DNA from: Burkholderiales bacterium
GTDB taxonomy: Bacteria; Pseudomonadota; Gammaproteobacteria; Burkholderiales; Burkholderiaceae_C
NCBI GenBank assembly: GCA_028868825.1
Contig: JAGWTU010000013.1
Coordinates: forward strand, 62,001 to 126,000
Reading direction: 5' to 3'
DNA length: 64,000 nt
Shown piece by piece: positions 9,976 through 18,238 of the stretch. A program made the position numbers and the translations under genes. How positions within the stretch are numbered: the stretch's first letter is position 1; every line of letters begins with the position of its first letter. The notes beneath the pieces are model-generated. The model worked only from the letters and a program-made list of their open reading frames with translations. It did no database searches and was not told the DNA's origin.

Positions 9976-10010
9976 TCGATTCTGGGGTGCGAATGATATC
10001 GATGTCAGGG
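9976..10010 (-). promoter_or_regulatory. LacI-type operator/promoter between the MFS-trehalase operon and its regulator
   Basis: The imperfect dyad GAATGATA-TCGA-TGTCAGGG lies at 9991-10010 within a 32-base block (9976-10007) matching 779-810 at 28 positions. On the minus strand CTGACA-N18-CAGAAT forms a plausible promoter for the MFS operon, with the operator lying across it. It lies about 120 bases before the LacI start on the other strand, so the same site could also give autoregulation. No other clear signal is visible in the rest of the 192-base divergent gap. Confidence 0.75.
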
Positions 10011-10129
10011 TGGAAAACCCGCGGTCGATGCCCAGCGACCGTTACGGGCGGGTGAAACCGGTAGATCGGCACCGGCGCGATGCGCCGAGAATGCCCGCGC
10101 CGACCCTGTGGCAGAGCCGCCGATCGTCC

Positions 10130-11197
10130 ATGAACAAGCCCGACGACAAATCCGACAACAAGCCCGAGAAGCAGCGAGACCGGCAGCCCACCACCCCGAC
10201 CGTCACCGCGAATCACACGATGGAGGATCTGGCCGCGCTGGCCGGGGTCAGCAAGATCACCGTCTCGCGCGCGCTGCGCGACAGCCCGCTGGTGACGCCG
10301 GCGACGCGCTCGCGCATCAAGGCGCTGGCCGAGCAGGTCGGCTACCGGATGAATTTCAGCGCGCGCAATCTGCGCCTGCAGCGCAGCCACACGATCGCCG
10401 TCGTGCTCGAGATGGCGCCCGACGCCGACCGCCCGATGTCGGGGCCCTACCCGCTGCACCTGCTCGGCGGCATCATGCAGGAGCTCTCCACCCAGGGCTA
10501 CAACCTGCTGCTGACGGCGGTGCAGGCCATCGAGGCCGGGCTGCCGATGGCCGCCGACGGCGTCATCCTGCTCGGTCAGGGCGTGCACGATGCCGGCGTG
10601 CGGGCCGTCGCCGATGGCCGCCTGCCCTTCGTCGTCTGGGGCGCCGAGCATGCGGCCGGCCGGCTCGCCGGCGCACCCGCGGTCGTCGTCGGCAGCGACA
10701 ACCGCCAGGGCGGCGCCAGCGTCGCGCGGCGCTTCGTCGAACTGGGCCGGCGCGCGCCGCTGTTCCTCGGCGACACGCGGCACGCCGAGGTGCGCGAGCG
10801 CCTGCTCGGCTTCCAGGCCGAATTGAAGAAGGCCTCGATCAAGACCGCGACACTGCGACCCGAGGCCTTCACCTTCGGCGCCGGCCACGCCGCCGTGCAG
10901 GCGCATCTGCGGGCAGCGAAAGCGACGCCCGACGCGCTCTTCGCCGCCAGCGATCTGCTGGCGATGGGCGCCGTGCGCGCCTGCACCGAAGCCGGGCTGG
11001 CCGTTCCCGAGGACGTCTCGGTCGTCGGCTACGACGACTCGCCGACGGCGCAGACCTACACGCCGCCGCTGTCCAGCGTCAGCCAGGACTGGGTCCATGG
11101 CGGCGTGCTGCTGGCGCGCAAGGTGCTCGACCTGATCGCCGGTGCCGACGTGCACAGCGTGACGATGCCGACCCGGCTCGTGCTGCGCGCCACCTGA
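10130..11197 (+). CDS. LacI-family transcriptional regulator of the trehalase/sugar uptake locus
   Basis: This is a 355-residue repressor. A 30-residue hydrophilic leader is followed by the LacI helix-turn-helix (TMEDLAALAGVSKITVSRALRD, about 31-52) and hinge helix region (NFSARNLRLQRSHTIAVVLE). The rest is a periplasmic-binding-protein-like sensor ending in the typical EDVSVVGYDDS and PLSSVSQDW. It is divergent from the MFS/trehalase operon and probably binds the paired operators at 9991-10010 and 794-813. The ligand is inferred to be trehalose or a derivative. ATG at 10130 is chosen; an in-frame ATG at 10091 would add 13 residues. Confidence 0.93.
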   Translation: MNKPDDKSDNKPEKQRDRQPTTPTVTANHTMEDLAALAGVSKITVSRALRDSPLVTPATRSRIKALAEQVGYRMNFSARNLRLQRSHTIAVVLEMAPDADRPMSGPYPLHLLGGIMQELSTQGYNLLLTAVQAIEAGLPMAADGVILLGQGVHDAGVRAVADGRLPFVVWGAEHAAGRLAGAPAVVVGSDNRQGGASVARRFVELGRRAPLFLGDTRHAEVRERLLGFQAELKKASIKTATLRPEAFTFGAGHAAVQAHLRAAKATPDALFAASDLLAMGAVRACTEAGLAVPEDVSVVGYDDSPTAQTYTPPLSSVSQDWVHGGVLLARKVLDLIAGADVHSVTMPTRLVLRAT

Positions 11198-11229
11198 ATC
11201 GCGGCGGCGACGACGACGCGCCGCTCGCG

Positions 11230-12222
11230 TCAGTCCGCCTTCATCTTCGTCGCCTTGACGATGGCGCCGAGTTGCGCGCGCTCGTCGGCGATGAACTTCT
11301 CGAAGACCGCACGCGTGCCGCCCTCGGGTTCGATGCCCACCGCCTTCAGCCGCGCGACGACCTCGGGCGCCTTCATCGCCTGGTCGACCGCCGCGGCCAT
11401 CCTGTCGAGGATCGCCGGCGGCGTCGTCGCCGGCGCGTGCAGCCCGGCCCAATGCGCGATGCGGATGTCGCCGTAGCCCTGCTCGGTCGCCGTCGACAAG
11501 CCCGGATAGGCCGAGACGCGCACCGTCCAGGCATCGGCCAGCGCCTTGAGCTTGCCGGCCTTGATGAACGGCAGCACGACGATGCTGGCCTCGGAGGTGG
11601 CGTCGATCTGGCCCGAGAGCACGGCGTTGATCGATTCGGCGCCGCTCTTGTACGGCACGACATCGAGCTTGGCGCCGTAGCGCGTGGCCAGCACGCCCTC
11701 GACGAAATGCGGCGTGCTGCCGGTGCCGGCGGTCGAGAAATGCAGCGTGCGGCCGGCCTTCGACGCGGCGATGAATTCCGCCAGGTCCTTGTACGGCGCG
11801 TTCGCCGGCGCGACGATGATCGACGGCGCGAGGCCGATCAGCGCCACCGGCACGAGGTCGCTGTCCTTGTAGGGCACGCTCTCGCGGATCATGCTGTTGG
11901 ACACGACGCCGGCCGAGCTGATCAGGAAGGTGTAGCCGTCGCCCGCCGACTTGGCGACGAAGGCGGTGCCGAGCATCGTCCCCGCGCCCGGTTTGTTCTC
12001 GACCACCACCTGCTGATGCAACGCCTTGGCCACGCCCTCGGCACAGGCGCGCGCCATCAGGTCGTTGGCGCCGCCGGCGCTGAAGGGCACGATGAAATGG
12101 ATCGGCCGGCTCGGCCATTCGTCGGCATGGGCGGCGGTGCCGAAGAGCGCGGCGGCAAGGCCGAGCGCGATGGCCATGACGTTTGCTTTGGCGCGGGTGT
12201 GGCGGGGGGTGCTGTGGGCCAT
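11230..12222 (-). CDS. Bug-family (TctC-like) periplasmic solute-binding receptor
   Basis: This 330-residue secreted protein belongs to the tripartite tricarboxylate transporter receptor family, greatly expanded in Burkholderiales. The signal peptide (MAHSTPRHTRAKANVMAIALGLAAALFGTAAHA) precedes the conserved mature start DEWPSRPIHFIVPFSAGGANDLMAR. Further family text is VVVENKPGAGTMLGTAFVAKSAGDGYTFL and, near the end, GVGIEPEGGT-like. No TctA or TctB gene is adjacent; the only pair in the window is at 59997-62063. It stands alone, convergent with the LacI gene (33 bases apart) and divergent from selO. Ligand unknown, usually a carboxylic acid. Confidence 0.92.
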   Translation of the reverse strand: MAHSTPRHTRAKANVMAIALGLAAALFGTAAHADEWPSRPIHFIVPFSAGGANDLMARACAEGVAKALHQQVVVENKPGAGTMLGTAFVAKSAGDGYTFLISSAGVVSNSMIRESVPYKDSDLVPVALIGLAPSIIVAPANAPYKDLAEFIAASKAGRTLHFSTAGTGSTPHFVEGVLATRYGAKLDVVPYKSGAESINAVLSGQIDATSEASIVVLPFIKAGKLKALADAWTVRVSAYPGLSTATEQGYGDIRIAHWAGLHAPATTPPAILDRMAAAVDQAMKAPEVVARLKAVGIEPEGGTRAVFEKFIADERAQLGAIVKATKMKAD

Positions 12223-12325
12223 CGTCGGCTTGCCTGATGTTGGGATGCGGGGCCCGGATATTCGCACAGCCGCAGCAGCTTTCGGCCAACCCGGGCACAC
12301 TGGCACTTTCCCTTGCACCCGACCC

Positions 12326-13819
12326 ATGCGCCCTTTCGGCTTCGAACACAGCTACGCGCGCGAACTGAGCGGCGCCTATATCGCCTGCCGGCCGAACCAG
12401 GTGCCGGCGCCGCGGCTGCTCTTCCTCAACGAGCCGCTGGCCGCAGAGCTCGGGCTCGACGCGGCGGCGCTGCGCGCGGAGGCCGCCTTCTTCGCCGGCA
12501 ACGAACTGCCCGGCGATGCCGAGCCGATCGCCCAGGCCTACGCCGGCCACCAGTTCGGCGGCTTCTCGCCGCAGCTCGGCGATGGCCGGGCGCTGCTGCT
12601 CGGCGAGATCGTCGACCGCCGGGGCCGGCGCCGCGACCTCGCGTTCAAGGGCTCGGGACGCACGCCGTTCTCGCGCGGCGGCGACGGCAAGGCCGTCGTC
12701 GGGCCGATGCTGCGCGAGGCGCTGATCGGCGAGGCGATGCAGGCGCTGGGCATCCCGACGACGCGCGCGCTCGCCGTCGCCGCCACCGGCGAGCCGGTGC
12801 GGCGCGAGGGTCCGCAGCCCGGCGCCGTGCTCACGCGCGTCGCCGCCAGCCATCTGCGCGTGGGCACCTTCCAGTTCTTCGCCGCCCGCGGCGACCGCGC
12901 GATGCTGCAGCGCCTGCTCGACTACACGATCGCGCGCCACGATCCCGAACTCGCCGGCACGGCCGATCCGGCGCTCGGCCTGCTGCGCGCCGTCGCCGCG
13001 CGCCAGGCCGAGCTGGTCGCCAGCTGGGTCCTCGTCGGCTTCATCCACGGCGTGATGAACACCGACAACATGGCGCTGTCGGGCGAGACCATCGACTACG
13101 GTCCCTGCGCCTTCATCGAGTCCTACGACCCGCAGGCCGTGTTCAGCAGCATCGACCATGGCGGCCGCTACGCCTACGGCGCCCAACCGTCCATGGCGCG
13201 CTGGAACCTGGCGCGTTTCGCCGAGACGCTGCTGCCGCTGATGGCCGATGACGAGGACGAGGCGGCGATCGCGGCCGCGGTGACGCGCGCGCTGGCGGTG
13301 ATCGACGAGTTCCCCGATCGCTGCGACGCGGCGCTGCTGCGCGGGCGGCGCGCCAAGCTCGGCCTCGGCGGGTCGACGTCGGCCGACGATGCTGCCGACC
13401 ACGAACTCATCGACGCGTGGCTGGCGCTGCTCGAGGCACAGGCGGTCGACTACACGCTGGCCTGGCGCGGACTGGCCGATGCGGCCGAGGGGCGCGACGA
13501 AGCGCTGCTCGCGCTGTTCGCCGATGCGCCCGCGGCCGCGCGCTGGCTGGCGCGCTGGCGCGAGCGCTGCGAGCGCGACGGCCTGGCGGCGAGCGAGCGA
13601 GCGCGCCGCATGCGGCTCGTCAACCCGCGCATCATCCCGCGCAACCACCGGGTCGAGGAGGCGCTCGCGGCGGCCACCGACCACGGCGACATCGCGCCCT
13701 TCGAGCGCCTGCTCGCGGCGCTGCGCCGCCCCTGGGACGACGCGGTCGAACTCGAGGCCTACGCCGAGCCGGCGCCGCGCGAGATCACGGCCGGGTACCG
13801 CACGTATTGCGGCACCTGA
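12326..13819 (+). CDS. selO: SelO/YdiU family pseudokinase protein AMPylase
   Basis: This is a 497-residue member of the SelO family, which transfers AMP from ATP to Ser/Thr/Tyr of target proteins and affects redox stress responses. Family signatures are AYAGHQFGGFSPQLGDGRA (about 71-89), the glycine-rich FKGSGRTPFSRGGDGKA (about 107-123, with the ATP-site lysine) and HGVMNTDNMALSGETIDYGP (about 240-259, metal site). The C-terminus is YRTYCGT; the cysteine sits where eukaryotic SelO has selenocysteine. ATG at 12326 is the first good start; upstream in-frame codons belong to the divergent gap. It is not in an obvious operon. Confidence 0.95.
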   Translation: MRPFGFEHSYARELSGAYIACRPNQVPAPRLLFLNEPLAAELGLDAAALRAEAAFFAGNELPGDAEPIAQAYAGHQFGGFSPQLGDGRALLLGEIVDRRGRRRDLAFKGSGRTPFSRGGDGKAVVGPMLREALIGEAMQALGIPTTRALAVAATGEPVRREGPQPGAVLTRVAASHLRVGTFQFFAARGDRAMLQRLLDYTIARHDPELAGTADPALGLLRAVAARQAELVASWVLVGFIHGVMNTDNMALSGETIDYGPCAFIESYDPQAVFSSIDHGGRYAYGAQPSMARWNLARFAETLLPLMADDEDEAAIAAAVTRALAVIDEFPDRCDAALLRGRRAKLGLGGSTSADDAADHELIDAWLALLEAQAVDYTLAWRGLADAAEGRDEALLALFADAPAAARWLARWRERCERDGLAASERARRMRLVNPRIIPRNHRVEEALAAATDHGDIAPFERLLAALRRPWDDAVELEAYAEPAPREITAGYRTYCGT

Positions 13820-13855
13820 AGCAGCGGCACGCGGGTGCCGGTGCGCGCTCGACGC

Positions 13856-14272
13856 TCAACGCCGCGCGGCCGCCGCGCTCGCCAGCATCGCGGCCATCTT
13901 CTCGTGGATCAGCGTGATCGCCTTCAGCGGCCGCACCATGACCTTGAATTCGGTGATGCGCCCGGCATCGTCCCAGCGCAGCAGGTCGACGCCATTGACG
14001 ACGATGCCGTCGATCGTCGTCTCGAATTCGAGCACCGCGTCTTGCGCGCCGACGATCTCGCGCACATAGCGGAAGCTGTCGTTGAAGAAGACGTGGAAGG
14101 CGGCCGTCAGATACATCGTCGTGACCGCCCTGCCCTGCTGCGGCTTGTGCACGACGGGCGACCAGAACACGACCTGGTCGGCCAGCAGCGCGTCGATGCC
14201 GGTGGGGTCGTGGCGCCGGACGAGGTCGTGCCAGGCGGCGACGGGAGACGGAGGCGTGGTGTGCGGCTGCAT
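13856..14272 (-). CDS. SnoaL/NTF2-like nuclear-transport-factor-2 fold protein
   Basis: This 138-residue soluble protein has features of the SnoaL-like/ketosteroid-isomerase-like fold. There is a helical start (WHDLVRRHDPTGIDALLADQVVFWSP), then strands (YVREIVGAQDAVLEFETTIDG, IVVNGVDLLRWDDAGRITEFKVMVRP). The motif WDDAGRITEFKVMVRPLKA is typical of small bacterial NTF2-like proteins. No catalytic residues could be assigned. It follows selO in convergent orientation (36 bases apart) and its neighbours give no pathway. An enzyme or small-molecule binder is possible. Confidence 0.75.
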   Translation of the reverse strand: MQPHTTPPSPVAAWHDLVRRHDPTGIDALLADQVVFWSPVVHKPQQGRAVTTMYLTAAFHVFFNDSFRYVREIVGAQDAVLEFETTIDGIVVNGVDLLRWDDAGRITEFKVMVRPLKAITLIHEKMAAMLASAAAARR

Positions 14273-14303
14273 GGGGCGATTCTGCGGCAGGTGCCGGCAC
14301 GGC

Positions 14304-16043
14304 TCACGTGGCCGGCGCCGCCGAGGCCGCCGAAGCCGGCGCCGCCGGCGCGATCCCGCCGCGCCGGGCCGCGGCCTCGATACCCGGATCGAGTGCGCGC
14401 GCGGCGGCGAGGTCGGCGTTGCCCGCAGCCGTGGCGCCCTCTCGCAATTCGATCAGCCCGCGGCCGTAGAGCGCCAGTGCCAGTTTCGGCTCGACATGCA
14501 GCGCATCCCGGCAATCGCGCCGAGCCTTGTCGATCTCCGTTCCCAGCAGCAGCCGCGTCCAGCAGCGCCTGGCTTGCACGGCAGGCAGCGTGACCTCCTC
14601 GCGGTGCGCGGCGATCCAGAGGTCGTATTGCGCCAGCGCGAGTTCGGGGCGCTGCGCCCCCAGCAGCAGATCGCCGACCTCCCGATGCAGGTCGTCCTGC
14701 GGCGCCAGCGCCTGCTGCGCGGCGCCGAGGTCGATCAGGGCCGCGGAGCGATCACCGCGCGACAGCAGCAGTTCCGCGCGCTCGATCCGTGCCTCGGCAT
14801 CGGCGGGCTGCAGGCCGATCGCCGTGCCGTATTCGGCCAGCGCGCGATCGGCGCGATGCAGTTCGCGCTGCACCCTTGCACGCAGCCTGAATGCGGCCGC
14901 CGCCTGCGGATCCATCGCGCAGGCGCGGTCGAGGTCTGCCAGCGCGAGTTCGAACTCGCGGCGCGACGCATGGGCCGCGCCGCGCCGCGTGTAGCCGTCC
15001 GCGTCGCCGGGGGTCTCGGCGTCGGCTTCGGACGCATCCGGCGCCGATGCGGCTGGCGCGACGCGCGGCGGCAGCGCGATCGCGAAGACCTGCCCGCCCT
15101 CGTAAGTCATGTAGATCTTGCGCTGGGCGTTGGACACGTAGATGCGATGCGAGACCATGAAGTCGGCACCCAGCAGCAGGTCGATGTTCTGCAGATCGAT
15201 GTCGGCGAAGCGAATGCGCGTGTTGCGGATCGTCTCGCCGCCGATCTTGAAGCTCGTCACGGGGCCGATCCACGAAGGAACCAGGGCACTGCCGGCGCCG
15301 CGGAGCGGTCCGCCGGCGACGACGTCGGGACCGCCCGGCACGATGCCGGCGCGCCGCGCCGCGGACTTGGATAGCAGCGATCCGGCCGCACCGGTATCGA
15401 GCAATGCGCGCAGCTTCCGGCCATTGATCTCGGCCTCGGCCAACGTGTGCTTCTGTCCGCGCAGCCGTTCGAGGTCGAGCACGATCACCGGCTTGTCGCC
15501 CGCCCAGTAGGCCAGATTCGTGTCGTCGCAATCGCCTGCGATGCGCATCAAGCGCACGGCACCATGCGCGAGGTCGTATTCCACGTCCCACAGCCCGAGG
15601 AAGTTCTGCCCGAGCAGGCCGACCGTGTTGGCACCGACCTCGTTGCCGCCGACGATGAAGGGCAGGCGGGGCACTTCGAGCTTGTTGATTTCGAAGTGCT
15701 CGACACGTGCGATGTGGATGTCGATCGACCCGCCGACGCCGTCCATGAACAGGCCCCAGGGAGCCATCGTCTGGACCAGACCGAGCCGGTCCGCGGCGGC
15801 CGGCGCGATCATGCTGAAGGCGGCGCCGCTGTCGACGGTGAAGCGGACCTCGATGCCGTTGATGCGCGCCGCCACGGTCGGCCGCAGGCCGACCATCGTC
15901 ACCGGCAACTCGAAGCGGCTGATGTGGCACGGGACGGCCGCGAAGGCGGCGGTCGGCGGCAGCAACGCCAGCGCCGCCACGCCCACCAGGCCGACGAGGG
16001 CCGAGATCGGACCCGCCGGCCGTGCCGAGACGGGGGTCGCCAT
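14304..16043 (-). CDS. Secreted protein with two retropepsin-like aspartyl protease domains and TPR repeats
   Basis: With the ATG at 16043 the protein has 579 residues. It has a signal peptide (hydrophobic ISALVGLVGVAALALLPPTAAFA), a first retropepsin-like domain with FTVDSGAAFS (Asp about 71), and a second one with LLDTGAAGS (Asp about 216) and the downstream LLGADFMVSH. A TPR-like region follows, from about 350, with repeated A-x-x-D-x-x-x-A text. Two DSG/DTG motifs in one chain suggest that an active aspartic protease could form inside a single molecule. TPRs may bind a partner in the periplasm. In-frame starts at 16136 and 16169 would add a GHDGHDGH-rich leader in front of the signal peptide, which I think less likely. 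Substrate unknown. Confidence 0.75.
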   Translation of the reverse strand: MATPVSARPAGPISALVGLVGVAALALLPPTAAFAAVPCHISRFELPVTMVGLRPTVAARINGIEVRFTVDSGAAFSMIAPAAADRLGLVQTMAPWGLFMDGVGGSIDIHIARVEHFEINKLEVPRLPFIVGGNEVGANTVGLLGQNFLGLWDVEYDLAHGAVRLMRIAGDCDDTNLAYWAGDKPVIVLDLERLRGQKHTLAEAEINGRKLRALLDTGAAGSLLSKSAARRAGIVPGGPDVVAGGPLRGAGSALVPSWIGPVTSFKIGGETIRNTRIRFADIDLQNIDLLLGADFMVSHRIYVSNAQRKIYMTYEGGQVFAIALPPRVAPAASAPDASEADAETPGDADGYTRRGAAHASRREFELALADLDRACAMDPQAAAAFRLRARVQRELHRADRALAEYGTAIGLQPADAEARIERAELLLSRGDRSAALIDLGAAQQALAPQDDLHREVGDLLLGAQRPELALAQYDLWIAAHREEVTLPAVQARRCWTRLLLGTEIDKARRDCRDALHVEPKLALALYGRGLIELREGATAAGNADLAAARALDPGIEAAARRGGIAPAAPASAASAAPAT

Positions 16044-16403
16044 CGCGCCCGCCGCTAGCGCCGCATGCCTCGACCGGCGCGCCTTGACTTCGGCCGCTCG
16101 ATGCCCGTCATGCCCGTCATGCCCCTCGATCCGCATCGAAGACGCCCCTTGGCGATAGATCGGCCCCAAAACGACGACCGTCGGCAGGCGCCCGAACGCG
16201 CAGCCAGCGCACCCTCGCTGCGACCATAGCTTGCGCGGCCCGCATCCGTCATCCTCACAATTGACGGGCGGCGGCGGCGTCGCTCAGCGTATCCGCCGCA
16301 GCAGGAAACGCACACGCGTTGCGCTGCCCAAGCGACGACGCCCCGGACACGCAAGGGCGCACTGGTACAGTGCCGCCGCCCCTCGATACCTGACAACCCT
16401 ACC
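16044..16403. other. Divergent intergenic region before DUF3297 gene and retropepsin gene
   Basis: This stretch holds two alternative upstream starts of the retropepsin gene (16136, 16169), three 9-base tandem repeats (16101-16127) and a perfect short dyad GCACTG-GTA-CAGTGC at 16359-16373. The dyad overlaps a TACAGT that could serve as the -10 box of the DUF3297 gene. I see no other gene in it. Confidence 0.5.
16101..16127. repeat. Three tandem 9-base repeats (ATGCCCGTC, ATGCCCGTC, ATGCCCCTC)
   Basis: Three head-to-tail 9-base units, the third with one change. On the minus strand, in the retropepsin frame, they would encode GHD-GHD-GH-like text if translation began at 16136. Such units can expand or contract by slippage without shifting the frame. 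Confidence 0.8.
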
Positions 16404-16670
16404 ATGACGGAACCCACCGAAGCCCCCGACACGAACGCCCGCCCGCCCCTGCCGGACCACCTGTCGTCCGACCCGCGCAGCCCGCACCATGTGGCCGCCG
16501 TGTTCGAGCACGAGGTCGGCATCCGCCTCAACGGCAAGGAGCAGCACGCGGTCGAGGAGTACTGCATCAGCGAGGGCTGGGTGCGCGTCGCCGCCGGGCG
16601 CACGCTGGACCGCAAGGGGCGGCCGCTGCTGGTCAAGATCAAGGGCCGCGTCGAGGCCTACTACCGCTGA
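16404..16670 (+). CDS. DUF3297 family protein
   Basis: This 88-residue protein matches the small DUF3297 family of proteobacteria that I recognise from its core: LPDHLSSDPRSPHHVAAVFE, then VGIRLNGKEQHAVEEYC, GWVRVAAGRTLDRKGRPLL and the terminal IKGRVEAYYR. The function of the family is unknown. The length is standard. A TACAGT about 33 bases before the ATG may be the -10 box. It stands alone, convergent with the lipoprotein gene that ends at 16784. Confidence 0.85.
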   Translation: MTEPTEAPDTNARPPLPDHLSSDPRSPHHVAAVFEHEVGIRLNGKEQHAVEEYCISEGWVRVAAGRTLDRKGRPLLVKIKGRVEAYYR

Positions 16671-16783
16671 GCGCGGCGCGGCGGGGCGCCAGAGCGACCA
16701 TGGACGCCCACGCACCCCAGGCCTAGACGCGCAGGCCTCGACCGCCGGGTGCCGCCGGATCTTCGTCGCCGATCCGCCCGCGA

Positions 16784-18124
16784 TCACGGGCCGAAGGCGG
16801 CATACATCGGAATGCTCGAGACATAGCTCGCACCCGCGCGCAGGGTCGTCAGCTGCACGCTCCAGTAGCCGTCCACCGTCCCTGCCGGAGGCGTGCCGGT
16901 AAGCAGGCCCGTGACAGGGTCGATGCTGAGCCATGAAGGCAGTGGCATCGAGAAGTAGGGTTGCAAGGCGAACGCGTAGACATCGCCAGGCGCCGACACA
17001 TGGATCCCCGTCAGGTGGATGCCGAAGGGCTGGCCTATCGTCAATTGAACGTGAAGTGCGGGCGGTCCGTAGATGCCCATCTCCGGTCCTGAGGCAACGC
17101 CGAAATTGGATGCACTCGGTGCGTACAGGGGATGCACGGAATCGGTGAACAGCGTGAGGGGCACGGTCGTATCCTGCGCGCTGCCGTCCGGGTACACGGC
17201 GTGGATCGCAATCGTCGCCGGAAACTGACCCACCGCGCCGATGGCTCCCGAGATGACGCCGGTCTGCGCATCGACACCAAGTCCCGCCGGGAGGACGACC
17301 GAGGAGTAGTGCAATGTCAGGCCTTGCAATGCACTGGGATTGTCGAAGACGGGTCCGCAGCTGAAATTGAGCGCCACCGAAGCGCCACAGAAAGGCGGAT
17401 AAGAGACGGGCACATTGCTGGCCGTCACGTTGAACGCAATGCTGACCGGCTGGGTCTGATAGCTGACGCCGTTGCGAACGAGCGTCGCGGCGATCTCGAC
17501 CTGGCTGTTGCCGACACCCGTGGGGATGCCCTGGGCATTCCCCGTCGACGCGTCCAGCGTGATGCCCGAGGGCAGGCGGCCGCTGGAGACGCTGTAGGTG
17601 ATGGAGTCGCCCGCCAGCGGCACGAAGGTCGGCGCCAATGCCACCAACTGCGTCGACGGCAGCGCTGTCCCATAGCTCAGGTCCAGTTTGGCCTGGTTGT
17701 AACCCGTTGATCCGAGCAGGGGGGCCGTCGTCAAAGTCGGCGTCGGGTCCACGACGGTTATCCAGGCATTCGTGGAGACGCTGCCCTGAACTCCGCTCGA
17801 ACTCAGGACCACCGTCACCCCGAAGTTTCCCGCCGCCGTGGGCGTGCCCGAAATGACGCAGGTGGAGGAATCGATCGTCATGCCCGCAGGCAAAGATCCA
17901 CCCGCGACCGTGCAGGTCGGCGCGTGGCCCTGCAAGCCGTCGATGACAGGCTTGACGGTGAGCGGTGTCTTCAGCGTCACTTGCGACGAGGCATAGGAAA
18001 AGGTCACATAGAGGTCGACGGTCTTCGTCCCGCCCGGGCCGCCACCGCCACATCCGGCCAGCGTGAATGCGAGCATGAAGCTCCAGAAGCAGTACGCGAC
18101 GAGGCGAATGGGTATCGAATTCAT
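16784..18124 (-). CDS. Putative-Ig-repeat (He_PIG-like) surface lipoprotein
   Basis: This 446-residue lipoprotein has a signal sequence with lipobox LAGC followed by a GGGGPGG linker. At least four units of the pattern LP-x-G/W-[ML]-x-[ILV]-D-x-x-T-G-x-[IL]-x-G-x-P are visible: LPAGMTIDSSTCVISGTPT, LPSGITLDASTGNAQGIPT, LPAGLGVDAQTGVISG and LPSWLSIDPVTGLLTGTP. This is the signature of bacterial 'putative Ig' modules used in adhesion or carbohydrate contact. It should be anchored in the outer membrane. It follows the repeat lipoprotein at 18239-19951 after 114 bases on the same strand, and the two may be co-transcribed. Codons look less GC-rich than those of neighbours, which might mean later acquisition. 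Function unknown. Confidence 0.75.
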   Translation of the reverse strand: MNSIPIRLVAYCFWSFMLAFTLAGCGGGGPGGTKTVDLYVTFSYASSQVTLKTPLTVKPVIDGLQGHAPTCTVAGGSLPAGMTIDSSTCVISGTPTAAGNFGVTVVLSSSGVQGSVSTNAWITVVDPTPTLTTAPLLGSTGYNQAKLDLSYGTALPSTQLVALAPTFVPLAGDSITYSVSSGRLPSGITLDASTGNAQGIPTGVGNSQVEIAATLVRNGVSYQTQPVSIAFNVTASNVPVSYPPFCGASVALNFSCGPVFDNPSALQGLTLHYSSVVLPAGLGVDAQTGVISGAIGAVGQFPATIAIHAVYPDGSAQDTTVPLTLFTDSVHPLYAPSASNFGVASGPEMGIYGPPALHVQLTIGQPFGIHLTGIHVSAPGDVYAFALQPYFSMPLPSWLSIDPVTGLLTGTPPAGTVDGYWSVQLTTLRAGASYVSSIPMYAAFGP

Positions 18125-18238
18125 GAGGACGGTAGCTGTAAGTTGCCCGCAGTGCCAGCAGGCATTGCGCTGGTGATTGCCATTTCTATCGCCCGCGCTG
18201 TCGACAAAGGCACCCAGACTCGAGTCATGCTACCCATG

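Noticed and set aside
11198-11229. GCGGCG/CGCCGC hairpin between the LacI and Bug genes as a terminator
   Set aside because: Short stem, large loop and no T run on either strand.
8618-13684. A 1688-codon open frame on the minus strand across the MFS, LacI, Bug and SelO genes
   Set aside because: Only the part 8618-9937 reads as a protein (MFS). The rest is antisense to selO and lacI and is an effect of high GC.
16359-16373. GCACTG-GTA-CAGTGC dyad before the DUF3297 gene as an operator
   Set aside because: It overlaps a plausible -10 box and no second copy was found; kept only as a note in the intergenic entry.
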